A stretch of DNA of 43,168 bases from Deltaproteobacteria bacterium SG8_13 (GCA_001303025.1 LJNK01000023.1:1-43168); one strand, 5' to 3'. Positions 8,792 through 19,993 are shown, counted from the stretch's first letter. Numbers and translations: made by a program. The notes: generated by a model from the letters alone, not told the origin.

Positions 8792-8992
8792 TTTATTCTC
8801 CCTCCTTTTCCGTGTCTTCGGTAACAGGGGTTATGGAATCACTTACCAGCGAAAAACCGAGTTATGCAAGACATTTCCTCCGATGCTCTCCCGGCGATGA
8901 TATCACCTCCTCATTGTTGGGACACCGCGAATGCGACCCCTTCCTAAAATTTGTTGGCACGTGGCGATGCCCGCCGGCAGCACCGCAAGATG

Positions 8993-9832
8993 TCAATAGG
9001 TGAGCACCACGCCGCCGTCGAACAGCAGATCGCCACCGATCAGAAACCGGGCGAACCGCGAAAATCCGAACAAGAACAGGTTTGCCACCTCGATGGGCGA
9101 CATCATCTCCTTGATGCGCGACTTGCCCATCATCACGTCCCGGACCACCTCTTCTTCGGTGATCCCTCGCTGTGCGGCCTGGGTCGGGATCTGGTTCAGG
9201 GCCAGCGTGGTTTTGACGAATCCGGTGCTGATGGTAAAGGCGCGGATGTTGCCCTCACCTTCGGCGGATATCGATTGGGCCAGGGCCCGCAGGCCGAACT
9301 TTACGATGTTATACACCGGCTTGTTGACCGTGCAGATGTGTGCGTGAATGGAGGCCATGTTGCCGATGACCCCGCAGCCGTCCTTTCTTTTTCTCATATG
9401 CGGAATGACCAGTTTGGAGAGAAAAAAGGGCGCCCGCAGCATCAGCCGCTGCATCTGGTCGTACTTTTCCATGGGGAAGTTCGGCAGCGAATCGATATGC
9501 TGAATCCCGGCGATGTTGACCAGGAATTTGACGGCCCCCAGCTTGGCCGCTTCGCTGACGGCATGTTCGGTCTGGTCGTCATCGGTGAGATCGGCCCTGA
9601 TGAAAATCATCTGGCCGCCCATCTCTCTGGCCATCTTCTGGGTACGCTTGCCTTCGGTTTCGTTGATGTCGATCCCCACGGTCATCAGGTTGTTGGCGGC
9701 GGCGGCAATGGCCGTGGCCCGGCCGATACCCGTTCCGGCCCCGGTTACGATGCAGACGTGGTCCGGGTGGAACCGGTCGTCGGGAAGAAGCAGGATCTCA
9801 TCGCGGCTGATCTTCGGTTCTCTGATATCCAT
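8993..9832 (-). CDS. SDR-family dehydrogenase
   Basis: A 279-residue short-chain dehydrogenase/reductase. The cofactor loop is TGAGTGIG (about residues 36-43), acidic D-I-N after the second strand (GIDINETEG) favours NAD, the NAG-type motif is NIAGIQH, and the catalytic serine and Y-x3-K are in NMASIHAH and VYNIVK. The C-terminal end GGDLLFDGG is typical. The open frame begins with a TTG at 9850; the ATG at 9832 (MDIREPK) is more likely, with AGAGAA upstream. The likely role is oxidation of a 3-hydroxyacyl-CoA or hydroxy acid in the pathway. A sigma-54 promoter candidate lies about 80 bases upstream, facing away from the activator gene. Confidence 0.88.
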   Translation of the reverse strand: MDIREPKISRDEILLLPDDRFHPDHVCIVTGAGTGIGRATAIAAAANNLMTVGIDINETEGKRTQKMAREMGGQMIFIRADLTDDDQTEHAVSEAAKLGAVKFLVNIAGIQHIDSLPNFPMEKYDQMQRLMLRAPFFLSKLVIPHMRKRKDGCGVIGNMASIHAHICTVNKPVYNIVKFGLRALAQSISAEGEGNIRAFTISTGFVKTTLALNQIPTQAAQRGITEEEVVRDVMMGKSRIKEMMSPIEVANLFLFGFSRFARFLIGGDLLFDGGVVLTY

Positions 9833-9910
9833 CGGCTGTTCTCTGCGCAAAAGGGAAGTGGCTGCAAAGCGGCTGGGGGCTTTGCGCGTCTGTTGGTGTA
9901 TCCGAACCGC

Positions 9911-9926
9911 TGCAAATATCAGACCA
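9911..9926 (-). promoter_or_regulatory. sigma-54 promoter candidate for the SDR-TRAP unit
   Basis: Minus-strand TGGTCTGATATTTGCA has GG and GC exactly 10 bases apart, with TGG at -24 and TTTGCA at -12; the CAC after TGG is replaced by TCT. The predicted start is near 9900, giving a leader of about 68 bases. The sigma-54 activator gene lies divergently next door. Confidence 0.45.
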
Positions 9927-10127
9927 CCAGGGCAAACCGTCTTGACGTCGCCCGGTCCGATGCCCCTTAGGCCGCCGAGCCTTGCTGCTGGCGAAGCCGG
10001 TTAAAAAAATGAGGGGCACTCACTTTCTGCTCGACACACCCCCCCGGTAGATGATAGGAACCGAGTGCGTATCAAAATATCTACATGTCGCATAATAGCT
10101 ACAAATGCAGAACAAGGAGGAGGCATC

Positions 10128-11525
10128 ATGAAACCCGGTCCGAGTGTCGCCGAACTGCAGGATCAACTGGAAATGTACCGGATGATTTTCGACAGCATCT
10201 ACAACGGGTCCATGGTGACCGATACCAGCGGCATAATCACCCATTTCAACCGGCCCTACGGCCGATTTCTGGGACTCGACCCCCAAAAGCAGATCGGCAG
10301 GCACTGCACCGAGGCCATCGAAAACAGCCGCATGCACATCGTCGCCAGAACCGGCAAGCCTGAAATCAACCAGTCCCACAGCATCAGGGGGCAGAACATG
10401 GTGGTTCAGCGCATCCCCATCAAAAAAAATGGCAAGGTGATCGCGGTCTTCGGCCAGGTCATGTTCAAAGACGTCAAGGATGTCGGCAAGCTGGCCCGCC
10501 GTTTGATGCTGCTCGAATCGAAAGTCAAGCTTTACGAGCAAGAGCTGATGACCCTGCGTTCGACACGCTACACCTTTGACAGTATCATCGGCAGCAGCAG
10601 GAATATCAAGGAACTCAAGCGGGAGGCACTCAACGCGGCGAACAAAGTGTTTCCGGTGCTCATTTCGGGAGAAAGCGGCACCGGCAAGGAGCTGTTTGCC
10701 CAGGCGATCCACCATGCCGGTCCCCGCCGGCTGTATCCTTTCGTACGGATCAACTGCGCGGCCATACCAAGGGACTTGCTGGAGTCCGAGCTCTTCGGCT
10801 ATGAAAAGGGGGCTTTCACCGGCGCACGGACCGGCGGCAAACCCGGCAAGTTCGAGCTGGCCCACAACGGCACCGTATTTCTGGACGAAATCGGCGACCT
10901 GCCCCTGGATATGCAGCCGAAGTTGTTGCGGGTGCTGGAGGACCGGGAGTTTGAACGGGTGGGCGGCAACACCGTCATCCGCTCCGACTTCCGTTTGATT
11001 GCCGCCACCAATCAGGATCTGGAAGAAATGATATCCGACGGCCGGTTTCGAAAGGATCTCTACTATCGGTTGAACGTTATCTCGCTGCAGATCACTCCCC
11101 TGCGGCAGCGCAAAAGCGACATTATCCCCATTGCCCGGCACCTGTTGCACGACCTTGCCCGGGAGGCCACCCTGCCCGACATCCGGATGAACGGCGACAC
11201 CGAACAGGCGCTGCGACGGCATCCCTGGCCGGGAAACGTCCGGGAGCTGTCCAACGTTCTCGAAAGAGCCCTGTCAAAACTGGAAGGCGACACGATCACG
11301 CCCCGGGATCTGCCCTTGTATCTGGCCCGAAAGCCGGATGAAACCGGTCCGGTGAATCCGACTTCCATCAAAGCCATACAGGCCAGGGCGGAAAAAGAAG
11401 CAATCCTGCAAGCCCTGGAGGAAACCGGCTTCAACAAGGTCCGGGCCGCCGACCTGCTCGGGATCCACCGGACACTGCTGTACAAAAAGATGAAAAAACA
11501 CGGGATTGCGCTGCAACCGACGTAG
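10128..11525 (+). CDS. sigma-54-dependent activator, PAS-AAA+-Fis
   Basis: A 465-residue enhancer-binding protein. A PAS-like sensor occupies about residues 12-110 ([20 protein letters not shown]). The AAA+ domain follows with Walker A GESGTGKE (about 185), the sigma-54 contact loop GAFTGA, Walker [11 protein letters not shown], and the arginine-finger region [12 protein letters not shown]. The C-terminus is a Fis-type helix-turn-helix ([19 protein letters not shown]). AGGAGGAGG precedes the ATG at 10128; the upstream in-frame extension is not needed. There is no receiver domain, so the PAS domain probably senses a small molecule directly. It is divergent from the SDR-TRAP unit and convergent with the CoA-transferase; four -24/-12 sites nearby make it the likely local activator. 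Confidence 0.94.
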   Translation: MKPGPSVAELQDQLEMYRMIFDSIYNGSMVTDTSGIITHFNRPYGRFLGLDPQKQIGRHCTEAIENSRMHIVARTGKPEINQSHSIRGQNMVVQRIPIKKNGKVIAVFGQVMFKDVKDVGKLARRLMLLESKVKLYEQELMTLRSTRYTFDSIIGSSRNIKELKREALNAANKVFPVLISGESGTGKELFAQAIHHAGPRRLYPFVRINCAAIPRDLLESELFGYEKGAFTGARTGGKPGKFELAHNGTVFLDEIGDLPLDMQPKLLRVLEDREFERVGGNTVIRSDFRLIAATNQDLEEMISDGRFRKDLYYRLNVISLQITPLRQRKSDIIPIARHLLHDLAREATLPDIRMNGDTEQALRRHPWPGNVRELSNVLERALSKLEGDTITPRDLPLYLARKPDETGPVNPTSIKAIQARAEKEAILQALEETGFNKVRAADLLGIHRTLLYKKMKKHGIALQPT

Positions 11526-11535
11526 CACCGCCTGC

Positions 11536-11553
11536 TGTATCAATATTGATACA
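11536..11553. promoter_or_regulatory. perfect 18-bp palindrome, operator-like
   Basis: TGTATCAATATTGATACA is a perfect, AT-rich palindrome in the 82-base gap between the convergent activator and CoA-transferase genes. It looks like a protein-binding site more than a terminator because no T-run follows. A related degenerate sequence (TATCAAAATATCTACATG, 10069-10086) lies upstream of the activator gene. Confidence 0.5.
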
Positions 11554-11607
11554 CATGTTGGGGCACGCCCATCCCCGCAGCTGTGCCATGGCGGAAGTGT
11601 CCGACTT

Positions 11608-13626
11608 TCACCGACCCCGTCCATCCTGTTTCAATGCCTGCCGGGCTTCGATCCCGCTCTCGTAAATATGTGGCGCCACGTCGCGTTTGCGCAGCGCATC
11701 GCCGAGTTTCATCCGCAAAAACGCGCTGGTCGTGTAGCGGGTAACTCCTGAATAGTAGTGCTCGACCAGGTACTTTACCATTTCGGTGTATTCGTCCACC
11801 AGCTCGGGCAAGATGCTGAAATTGTCGTAATTGACGATGGTGTAGACTTTTCTTTTCAGCGGAACCAGCAGGGATTCGACCGCATCCTTCACGGCCTGCA
11901 CGGTCTGGCTGGAATCGACGGTAAGCCGCTCGAAATTAACGAAAAACAGGTTTTCAGCCGGATCGTAGGTAAACCGGTCTGCAAGCTGGAGTGTCAGCAG
12001 GTCGTCTTTCAGGCCCATCGGTCCGGAGGCAAAAATTCGGGCGTCCATCGGCTGCAGCCGGTCGGAAACGATCGGCTGAAAGTCCATCAGCGCCAGCACC
12101 TCTGTTTCCAGGTCAACCCCCGGGGCGACCTCCATCAGTTCCATGCCCCGTTCGGTCAGTGCCAGGACACACCGCTCGGTGACATACAAAACCGGCTGCC
12201 GGTTCTGTCGGGCGAAGCGGCCGCTGAAAGTCACCTGTTCCACCTGCCGGACGAATTTTTTGATCCGGCCTTCCTGCTCGATGCGCAGTCGCCCCTGGGG
12301 CTGGGACACCTTCAGCCCGCCGGCCGTAAAAGTGCCGACGAAGACCACTTTCTTGGCATTCTGGCTGATGTTGATGAAACCGCCCGCTCCGGCCAGTTTC
12401 GGACCGAACTTGCTGACATTCAAATTGCCCTGTCGATCTGCCTGGGCCAGTCCCAGAAAGGCCAGGTCGAGGCCGCCGCCATCATAAAAATCAAACTGAT
12501 TGGGCTGATCGATAACCGCCTCGGTATTGGTCGCAGCCCCGAAGTTCAGCCCGCCGGCCGGCACGCCGCCGATCACACCCGGCTCGGCCGTCAAGGTGAT
12601 GGTATCGAGAATTTTTTCTTCGTGGGCGACGCTGGCAATCCCTTCCGGCATGCCGATGCCCAGGTTCACCACGCTGTTGGTCTTCAGCTCGAGGGCTGCC
12701 CGGCGGGCGATGATTTTCCGGGGGCCCATCTCCATGGGATCGATCGACTGCATGGGAACCCGCACCTCGCTGCTGAAGGCCGGGTTGTGCTGCACGGCAA
12801 AGGTCTGCCAGTGGTTTTCCGGGCGGGCGACCACCACGCAATCGACCATGATGCCGGGGATTTTCACCTGGCGGGCGTTCAGTGTCCCACGATCGGCAAT
12901 CCGTTCCACCTGCACGATGACGAATCCGCCGGAGTTTTTGGCGGCCGTTGCAATAGCCAGCGATTCCAGGGTCAGGGCCTCTTTTTCCATGGTGATGTTT
13001 CCGTCGGTGTCTGCGGTGGTGCCGCGCAGCAGCGCCACCTGAATGGGTCGGGTTTTGTAGGCGAGATACTCCTTCCCATCAAAATGGACCAGCTCGACGA
13101 TCTCCTCGGTAGTCAGTTCATTGAGCTTCCCGCCGCCATGGCGCGGGTCGACGAACGTGCCCATCCCGACGGTGGTGATGGTCCGCGGCTTGTGAGCGGC
13201 GATATCGCGGTACATGTGAGAAATAACCCCCTGGGGCAGGTTGTAGGCCACGATTTTATTTTCAAAGGCCAGTTTCTGGAGTTTGGGCACCAGGCCCCAG
13301 TGTCCTCCGATCACCTGCCGAACCAATCCCTCGTGCCCTAAATGATTCAACCCCCGTTCGCCGCCATCTCCCTGTCCGGCGGCATACATCAGTGTCAGGC
13401 CCCGCGGCTTCTGACGGGCCAGATAACAGGATTCCAGGGCAATGGCGATCTCTTCCGGAAAGCCGATCCCAACAAACCCGCCGGTGGCAACCGTGTCACC
13501 GTCGCGAATCACCCGCACGGCTTCCTCGGCGGTTACGATTTTTCCCTTGCTTGCCCTGCCCGGTGGCAGGGAAGAAAGCACCGGATGAATGTGACCTTCT
13601 TCCAGCCCAACTTTTTCAGCACTCAT
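11608..13626 (-). CDS. acyl-CoA:acetate/3-ketoacid CoA-transferase, long form
   Basis: A 672-residue fused alpha-beta family I CoA-transferase that would activate a carboxylic acid by moving CoA from a donor. The alpha part starts at [20 protein letters not shown] with [11 protein letters not shown]; the beta part begins about residue 303 ([20 protein letters not shown]). The catalytic glutamate is in [11 protein letters not shown] (about 348), followed by the oxyanion GG-x-P-x-GG. Classical fused enzymes are about 520 residues. This one continues with a domain of about 150 residues from [16 protein letters not shown] to the end, containing [16 protein letters not shown], which I do not recognise. 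The ATG at 13626 has AGGAGG 7 bases upstream. A sigma-54 promoter candidate lies upstream. Confidence 0.9.
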   Translation of the reverse strand: MSAEKVGLEEGHIHPVLSSLPPGRASKGKIVTAEEAVRVIRDGDTVATGGFVGIGFPEEIAIALESCYLARQKPRGLTLMYAAGQGDGGERGLNHLGHEGLVRQVIGGHWGLVPKLQKLAFENKIVAYNLPQGVISHMYRDIAAHKPRTITTVGMGTFVDPRHGGGKLNELTTEEIVELVHFDGKEYLAYKTRPIQVALLRGTTADTDGNITMEKEALTLESLAIATAAKNSGGFVIVQVERIADRGTLNARQVKIPGIMVDCVVVARPENHWQTFAVQHNPAFSSEVRVPMQSIDPMEMGPRKIIARRAALELKTNSVVNLGIGMPEGIASVAHEEKILDTITLTAEPGVIGGVPAGGLNFGAATNTEAVIDQPNQFDFYDGGGLDLAFLGLAQADRQGNLNVSKFGPKLAGAGGFINISQNAKKVVFVGTFTAGGLKVSQPQGRLRIEQEGRIKKFVRQVEQVTFSGRFARQNRQPVLYVTERCVLALTERGMELMEVAPGVDLETEVLALMDFQPIVSDRLQPMDARIFASGPMGLKDDLLTLQLADRFTYDPAENLFFVNFERLTVDSSQTVQAVKDAVESLLVPLKRKVYTIVNYDNFSILPELVDEYTEMVKYLVEHYYSGVTRYTTSAFLRMKLGDALRKRDVAPHIYESGIEARQALKQDGRGR

Positions 13627-13733
13627 GGGCACCTCCTGTTGTGTCGCCATCCCGAATAACGCATACTATCATCCGTTACCGGACATCGCTCGATCGATGT
13701 CGGTGGATTTGCAGCCGGGACAACCCGTTTGCT

Positions 13734-13749
13734 TGCAAAAACGGTGCCC
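13734..13749 (-). promoter_or_regulatory. sigma-54 promoter candidate for the CoA-transferase
   Basis: Minus-strand GGGCACCGTTTTTGCA matches the consensus TGGCAC-N5-TTGCA with one mismatch and exact GG-N10-GC spacing. It is the best match in the window. The predicted start is near 13723, about 97 bases before the ATG. Confidence 0.65.
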
Positions 13750-13786
13750 CATGCAAGCAGTTGGGCTTCAGCTCCGCACCTGACTG

Positions 13787-13802
13787 TGGTAGGGAGTTTG
13801 CA
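13787..13802 (+). promoter_or_regulatory. sigma-54 promoter candidate for the second SDR gene
   Basis: TGGTAGGGAGTTTGCA has GG at 13788-13789 and GC at 13800-13801, exactly 10 bases apart, with a full TTTGCA -12 element. The predicted start is near 13813, 41 bases before the ATG. It is divergent from the CoA-transferase promoter about 40 bases away. Confidence 0.5.
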
Positions 13803-13853
13803 TACGAAGTCTGAAGCGCACTCATCGCTTTCGGACGAAAGGAGGGTCGATAC

Positions 13854-14639
13854 ATGCTGGAGATCAAGGATTCCGTTGCAGTAATCACCGGGGGAGCCAG
13901 CGGCATCGGGCTGTCCGTGGCCCGTTACTGGGCAAGGCAGGGAGGGAAGGTTGTCATCGGTGACATCGCCGAAGAAGCGTTGGCCGCGGCGGCGAGCGAA
14001 ATCGGCGGCGACACGGTTACCGTAATGTGCGATGTCACCAGCGAAGAGGACAATGCCCGCCTGGCGGATGCGGCCGTTGCCCGATTCGGCCGGATCAACC
14101 TGGTGGCACCTTTTGCCGGTATCATCATGGACGCCTTGATGGTCTCGCCGGACCGCGAAACCGGCAAGGTCACGAAAAAGATGTCGCTGGCCCAGTTTCA
14201 AAAGGTGGTGGACATCAACCTGACCGGCGTGTTTCTAACGGTCCGGGAGTGCATCGAGCGGATGATCAACCATGGCTGCCGGGGGCTGATCTGCCTGGTC
14301 TCTTCTACGGGCTCGCTGGGCACTGCGGGACAGATCAACTACTCCTCCACCAAAGCCGCCATGTCGGTCATGCCCAAAGTCCTGACCGCCGAATTATTCC
14401 GCCGGGGGCTTGCCGACAGAATCCGGTGCGTGGCCATCGCACCCGGCTACTGCGCCACACCGATTCTTGAAGGAATGAATCAGAAAGCCCTCGACAAGAT
14501 TTTGAAGGATGTGCCGATCCAGCGTCTGATCGAACCCGAGGAGGTGGCGTCACTGGTGGTCGAACTGTATCGCAACGAGGCACTGACCGGGGAAGTATTT
14601 TACGTGCACGGTGGCCTGCGGCTTGGATCGAAGGGGTAG
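13854..14639 (+). CDS. SDR-family dehydrogenase
   Basis: A 261-residue short-chain dehydrogenase. The cofactor loop is TGGASGIG (about residues 12-19) with GDIAEE after the second strand, suggesting NAD. CDVT marks the adenine site; the catalytic residues are in LVSSTGSLG and Y-SST-K of INYSSTKAA. The end (TGEVFYVHGGLRLG) is typical. GGAGGG lies just before the ATG, inside a small CTTTCG/CGAAAG inverted repeat (13828-13841). The likely role is 3-hydroxyacyl-CoA or secondary alcohol oxidation. It is divergent from the CoA-transferase and convergent with the 450-residue gene. It is clearly different from the other SDR in this window. Confidence 0.9.
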   Translation: MLEIKDSVAVITGGASGIGLSVARYWARQGGKVVIGDIAEEALAAAASEIGGDTVTVMCDVTSEEDNARLADAAVARFGRINLVAPFAGIIMDALMVSPDRETGKVTKKMSLAQFQKVVDINLTGVFLTVRECIERMINHGCRGLICLVSSTGSLGTAGQINYSSTKAAMSVMPKVLTAELFRRGLADRIRCVAIAPGYCATPILEGMNQKALDKILKDVPIQRLIEPEEVASLVVELYRNEALTGEVFYVHGGLRLGSKG

Positions 14640-14663
14640 GCGGCTGCGCTCAAAGGGTTCCCG

Positions 14664-16016
14664 TTACCGGCCGGTGTACATCCGCTCCTGTACGTGAAGG
14701 GTGGCGAAATTGAACTCGCCGCCCAGGGTAACGGCGGCCAGCGCTGCGGCATACTCCTTGGCACTGGTGATACCGGCCATCCGCAGCGCTTCCCGGGCCA
14801 TCGGCGAAATGATCCCTTCCGGGCTCGATGTGATGCCGACTTCAACGTTGGGTAACTCCACACCGAAAACCAGGTCTTTTCCCCGGATGGATGCGTATAC
14901 CTTCTGAAAACACGAGACCAGATACGGCCTGGGATTGTTCTTCATCGTTCGATAGAAGGCCGGGATGATTTCTCCGCCCATTCCGGTGTAAGCCGGCCAT
15001 CCGATCTCCTCTGTCACCGCTTGGCGATCCAGTTCGATGTAGCTGAAAAATTCTTCAATGGGACGGCCGATATTCTTTTCGTATTCGGATACCGGTATGG
15101 TCTGTTGGGCCGACACGTAGCGACCGCGTCGATTTCGCGGAGAAGGCTTCAGATCGCCGTCTCTTCCCATTCCAACCACTGAAAGCCGGCAGGAGACCCC
15201 GTTTTGCCTGAAGAGGTCATCGATGATCAGTTTCGCCCTGCCGGCAGCATGAGACGTCTGCCCATGCCCGCGATGGTTTTCGAAGCGCGAGTAAAAGCAG
15301 CAGTGCAGGATTCGATCGCCGTGATGCTGCTTGTAGAGAGTATCGACATCGACGATCTCGCCGCCCCATTCGGACAGATGCTCGGCGGTGATGATCCGGA
15401 TGATCTCGGGAAGGTGCTGCTGGATGATTTTCTTGGCCTTTTCCCGCTCAGGCTCGGTGGAAAACACAAAGGACAGGTTGCGGGCAGCGATTCCCCAGTC
15501 CGAAACCTGCACTTCGATCGGTCCGTACTTGTTGAGTTTGAAACAACCGACACTGATGCCGAGGTGTCCGACACCCGGGCCCCAGCACAAAATGTTCTGA
15601 AAGGTTTTCCGCACATCACCGCCGACCGTGACTTCACCGGCATAGCTGAAATAGTCCTCTATCCCGCCGATGTAATTGTTGACCAGCGGCTTATGGCGCT
15701 GCGCTGCCGGAAGCGGCTCCAAGGGCGTGTCGCACATCCCGCAGCGGATGTGGGTGTCTTCGGCGGCCAGCGTCCACAGGCTTTGGTCATTGGGACACCG
15801 GTATCCCGTATGGTACGGCCGTTCCGGCAGCATGATGTGCCGAAACGAATGGCCGCTCTTGGCTTCGACAAAAGCCCGTCGGGCGGCGACCCCGGCCGTT
15901 ATGTTCTCCGGTCCCGCCAGTCCTTCCTCCAGGGCGGCATCTTCCGCTTTCCACGGTGCCAGCCCCCCCTGGAGCATCCTGTCCGACAGTGTCTTGACGA
16001 TATCTTCAAATGTCAT
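14664..16016 (-). CDS. unrecognised 450-residue protein with a possible zinc site
   Basis: I do not recognise this family. The protein is soluble, without signal peptide or membrane segments. An N-terminal CPND (C74) and CGMC (C92, C95) could form a zinc knuckle with a further ligand. Later segments rich in Gly, His and Cys (SVGCFKLNKYGPIEVQV, HCCFYSRFENHRGHGQTSH) could hold an active site, and VGMGRDGDLKPSPRNRRG looks like a nucleotide- or CoA-contacting loop, though that is speculative. GGAGGTCGT precedes the ATG. It follows the MaoC gene after a strong hairpin, so it probably belongs to the acyl-CoA pathway. The coding call is secure from start signal, length and composition. Confidence 0.85.
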   Translation of the reverse strand: MTFEDIVKTLSDRMLQGGLAPWKAEDAALEEGLAGPENITAGVAARRAFVEAKSGHSFRHIMLPERPYHTGYRCPNDQSLWTLAAEDTHIRCGMCDTPLEPLPAAQRHKPLVNNYIGGIEDYFSYAGEVTVGGDVRKTFQNILCWGPGVGHLGISVGCFKLNKYGPIEVQVSDWGIAARNLSFVFSTEPEREKAKKIIQQHLPEIIRIITAEHLSEWGGEIVDVDTLYKQHHGDRILHCCFYSRFENHRGHGQTSHAAGRAKLIIDDLFRQNGVSCRLSVVGMGRDGDLKPSPRNRRGRYVSAQQTIPVSEYEKNIGRPIEEFFSYIELDRQAVTEEIGWPAYTGMGGEIIPAFYRTMKNNPRPYLVSCFQKVYASIRGKDLVFGVELPNVEVGITSSPEGIISPMAREALRMAGITSAKEYAAALAAVTLGGEFNFATLHVQERMYTGR

Positions 16017-16048
16017 ACGACCTCCGCGGGCATGGCGGCAAGCTGAAA

Positions 16049-16079
16049 CCGCCGTTCCGATTGGTATCCGGAACGGCGG
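16049..16079. terminator. 11-bp hairpin between the hydratase and the 450-residue gene
   Basis: Arms 16049-16059 and 16069-16079 (CCGCCGTTCCG and complement) pair perfectly around a 9-base loop. On the minus strand the stem is followed by TTTCAG, a poor T-run, so it could be a weak terminator or an RNA-stability element after the MaoC gene. Confidence 0.5.
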
Positions 16080-16103
16080 AGACGCAAACCCACTTGATGA
16101 GTT

Positions 16104-16535
16104 TTAGGAAGCTACTGGACGCCTGGGCGGGCTTACGATGGCCTGCCCATCGAGTACGACCTCCCCTTTCTGGTTGGTGCAGAAAGTTTTGAGGCGCACG
16201 CGCTTCTTTTCACTCATCACTTCTGCAACCTCGGCAGTGGCGACCACGGTATCGCCGATCCGAACCGGTTTCAGGAAATTGACCTCCTGGCGGATGTAAA
16301 TCGATCCCGGCCCGGGGAGCATGGTCCCGATAATGGTGGAGATAAACCCGGCCGTCAGCATCCCGTGGGCAATCCGGGTTTTGAAATAGGTCTTTTTAGC
16401 GAATTCCTCATCCACATGGGCCGGATTGAGGTCACCGGTAATGCCTGCGAAGAGATAGACGTCCGCTTCGGTTATGGTTTTCGAAAAGCGGGCGGACTGA
16501 CCGACCTGCAGCTCTTCGATCGTCTTGCCTTTCAA
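16104..16535 (-). CDS. MaoC-like (R)-specific enoyl-CoA hydratase
   Basis: A 143-residue single hot-dog protein of the PhaJ/MaoC type, hydrating trans-2-enoyl-CoA to (R)-3-hydroxyacyl-CoA. The hydratase-2 motif is intact: YLFAGITGDLNPAHVDEEFA gives the catalytic Asp and His, followed by RIAHGMLTAGFIS. The start is a TTG at 16535 with AGGAG 8 bases upstream; no ATG fits. It lies between the epimerase and the 450-residue gene on the same strand. The hydration product would be a substrate for one of the SDR enzymes. Confidence 0.9.
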   Translation of the reverse strand: MKGKTIEELQVGQSARFSKTITEADVYLFAGITGDLNPAHVDEEFAKKTYFKTRIAHGMLTAGFISTIIGTMLPGPGSIYIRQEVNFLKPVRIGDTVVATAEVAEVMSEKKRVRLKTFCTNQKGEVVLDGQAIVSPPRRPVAS

Positions 16536-16590
16536 TTTTACGGCTCCTGGATTTCCTTCATCCGCTCACAGTTGCCGGCGGCCTTGTGCT

Positions 16591-16992
16591 TCAGCGCTGG
16601 CAGAGTTCCACCAGGACGCCGCCGGTGGCCTTCGGGTGCAAGAAAGCGATTCTGGCCCCACCGGCACCGTGCCGGGGCTGCTGATCGATCAGCTGGATCC
16701 CCTTTTCTTTCAATTCCGCCAGGGCGGCATCGATGTCATCCACCCGAAAAGCGATGTGCTGAATCCCCTGGCCCCGTTTTTCGATATACTTGGCTACCGG
16801 TCCGTCCGGCGACGTCGACTCCAGCAGCTCCACCTCGCTCTCCCCGACCGGGAAAAATGCGGTGGTCACCTTCTGCTCCGCAACCGTCTCGGCTCCTTCG
16901 AAAGCAAGCCCCAGGACGTCCGACCAGAAATTTTTCCCTTCCTCGATGCTGTTCACAGCAATTCCGAGGTGATCGATTTTCAAAATTTTCAT
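16591..16992 (-). CDS. mce: methylmalonyl-CoA epimerase
   Basis: A 133-residue vicinal-oxygen-chelate protein that interconverts (R)- and (S)-methylmalonyl-CoA. It has the expected metal ligands and strands: DHLGIAVNSIEEG (His), VELLESTSPDGPVAKYIEKR, GIQHIAFRVDDI (His) and GVLVELCQ (Glu). The VELLE...SPDGPVAKF-like stretch separates it from general glyoxalases. It links the pathway to propionyl-CoA metabolism (odd-chain or branched acids, or the methylmalonyl-CoA route of Desulfobacterota). The ATG at 16992 has AAGGATC upstream. Confidence 0.93.
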   Translation of the reverse strand: MKILKIDHLGIAVNSIEEGKNFWSDVLGLAFEGAETVAEQKVTTAFFPVGESEVELLESTSPDGPVAKYIEKRGQGIQHIAFRVDDIDAALAELKEKGIQLIDQQPRHGAGGARIAFLHPKATGGVLVELCQR

Positions 16993-17013
16993 CTGCAGAT
17001 CCTTCTCCTGATT

Positions 17014-17232
17014 TTACACCGATTCTACCGACTCTACTTCCGGTATCTCCTGTTTCAACAATCGCTCGATACCGTTTTTGATGGTCATCTGGGACATCGG
17101 GCACCCGGCGCAGGCCCCCTGCAGGCGGACTTTTACCACGCCCTCTACGACTTCAACCAGTTCCACATCACCGCCGTCTCGCTGGAGCAGCGGCCGGATT
17201 TTTTTGAGGGCATTTTCGACTTGTTCCTTCAT
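17014..17232 (-). CDS. NifU-like C-terminal domain (Nfu) Fe-S protein
   Basis: A 72-residue stand-alone Nfu domain: [20 protein letters not shown] followed by the cluster-binding CAGCPMS. Nfu proteins carry or deliver [4Fe-4S] clusters. GGAGG lies 6 bases before the ATG. It is upstream of, and close to, the epimerase gene; whether it serves this pathway or general Fe-S assembly cannot be told. Complete, and normal length for the stand-alone form. Confidence 0.93.
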   Translation of the reverse strand: MKEQVENALKKIRPLLQRDGGDVELVEVVEGVVKVRLQGACAGCPMSQMTIKNGIERLLKQEIPEVESVESV

Positions 17233-17436
17233 TGGTTTCCTCCTCGGACTCTATGCCGGATCTCGTGTAAAAGAGCAAAAGATCCTGGTTTGTGGTTGAT
17301 CATGCGTATCGATATCGCGTCAAGGAAACTGTGTAAACATGTTTTTCCAAACATAGCCATGATTTTCCTTTTTTCCAGCGCCAGCCGTCCCGGGCATCAA
17401 GCAAGCGGACAGCACCGGCATCTGTAACCCCGGAGG

Positions 17437-19630
<2,194 letters not shown>

Positions 19631-19711
19631 CGGGTTGTTCAATTCGGTGAATCGTTTCTTTGATATTTGATCCGGTCGCAAGATTTCTGCCTGGCTTGCA
19701 GCAGCCCGCGT

Positions 19712-19897
19712 TTATCTTTTGCCGATGTACACCATTGCCAGGCCGACCAGCATGAGCACAAAACCGAAAGTGCGCAGGCTCTTTTCCGGCAGTTCCAGAA
19801 CTTTGTGTATCCAGGCCTTCATCCGCTGCGGGAATGCAAAATATGGCAGTCCTTCGATGATCATAACCATCCCGATGACAACGAGGAAAAATTTCAT
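19712..19897 (-). CDS. DUF2065 small membrane protein
   Basis: A 61-residue protein made of two transmembrane helices: FFLVVIGMVMIIEGLPYFAF, and FGFVLMLVGLAMVYIGKR at the end, with PQRMKAWIHKVLELPEKSLR between. This is the DUF2065/YjeT pattern, found widely in proteobacteria and of unknown function. AGGTGAGG precedes the ATG. It is the most upstream gene of the minus-strand tRNA-modification group. Confidence 0.85.
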   Translation of the reverse strand: MKFFLVVIGMVMIIEGLPYFAFPQRMKAWIHKVLELPEKSLRTFGFVLMLVGLAMVYIGKR

Positions 19898-19964
19898 GCG
19901 ACCTCACCTTTGGGGAAAAGTTGTTCTCCCGTCCTATATTCGATTCGACTATCTTTTGTCAAAG

Positions 19965-19993
19965 TTGACACAATGGCGGTTGGTCGTTATTTT
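19965..19993 (+). promoter_or_regulatory. sigma-70 promoter candidate for the first phosphatase
   Basis: TTGACA (19965-19970, perfect -35), 17-base spacer, TATTTT (19988-19993, 4 of 6). The predicted start is near 20000, which leaves about 80 bases of leader before the ATG at 20083 and only about 5 before the ATG at 20005. Confidence 0.6.

Noticed and set aside
8864-8878. sigma-54 site upstream of dctP (minus strand GGAAATGTCTTGCAT)
   Set aside because: The GG-GC spacing is 9 bases, which sigma-54 does not normally tolerate.
8954-8970. TTGGCACGTGGCGATGC as a sigma-54 promoter
   Set aside because: GG and GC are 11 bases apart instead of 10, and the orientation points away from any start codon on that strand.
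11758-13341. 527-residue plus-strand open frame opposite the CoA-transferase
   Set aside because: The composition is antisense-like and the minus strand carries complete CoA-transferase motifs.
13828-13841. CTTTCG/CGAAAG inverted repeat as a riboswitch-like or translational control hairpin
   Set aside because: Six base pairs with a 2-base loop are too short to form stably; it is probably chance overlap with the ribosome site.
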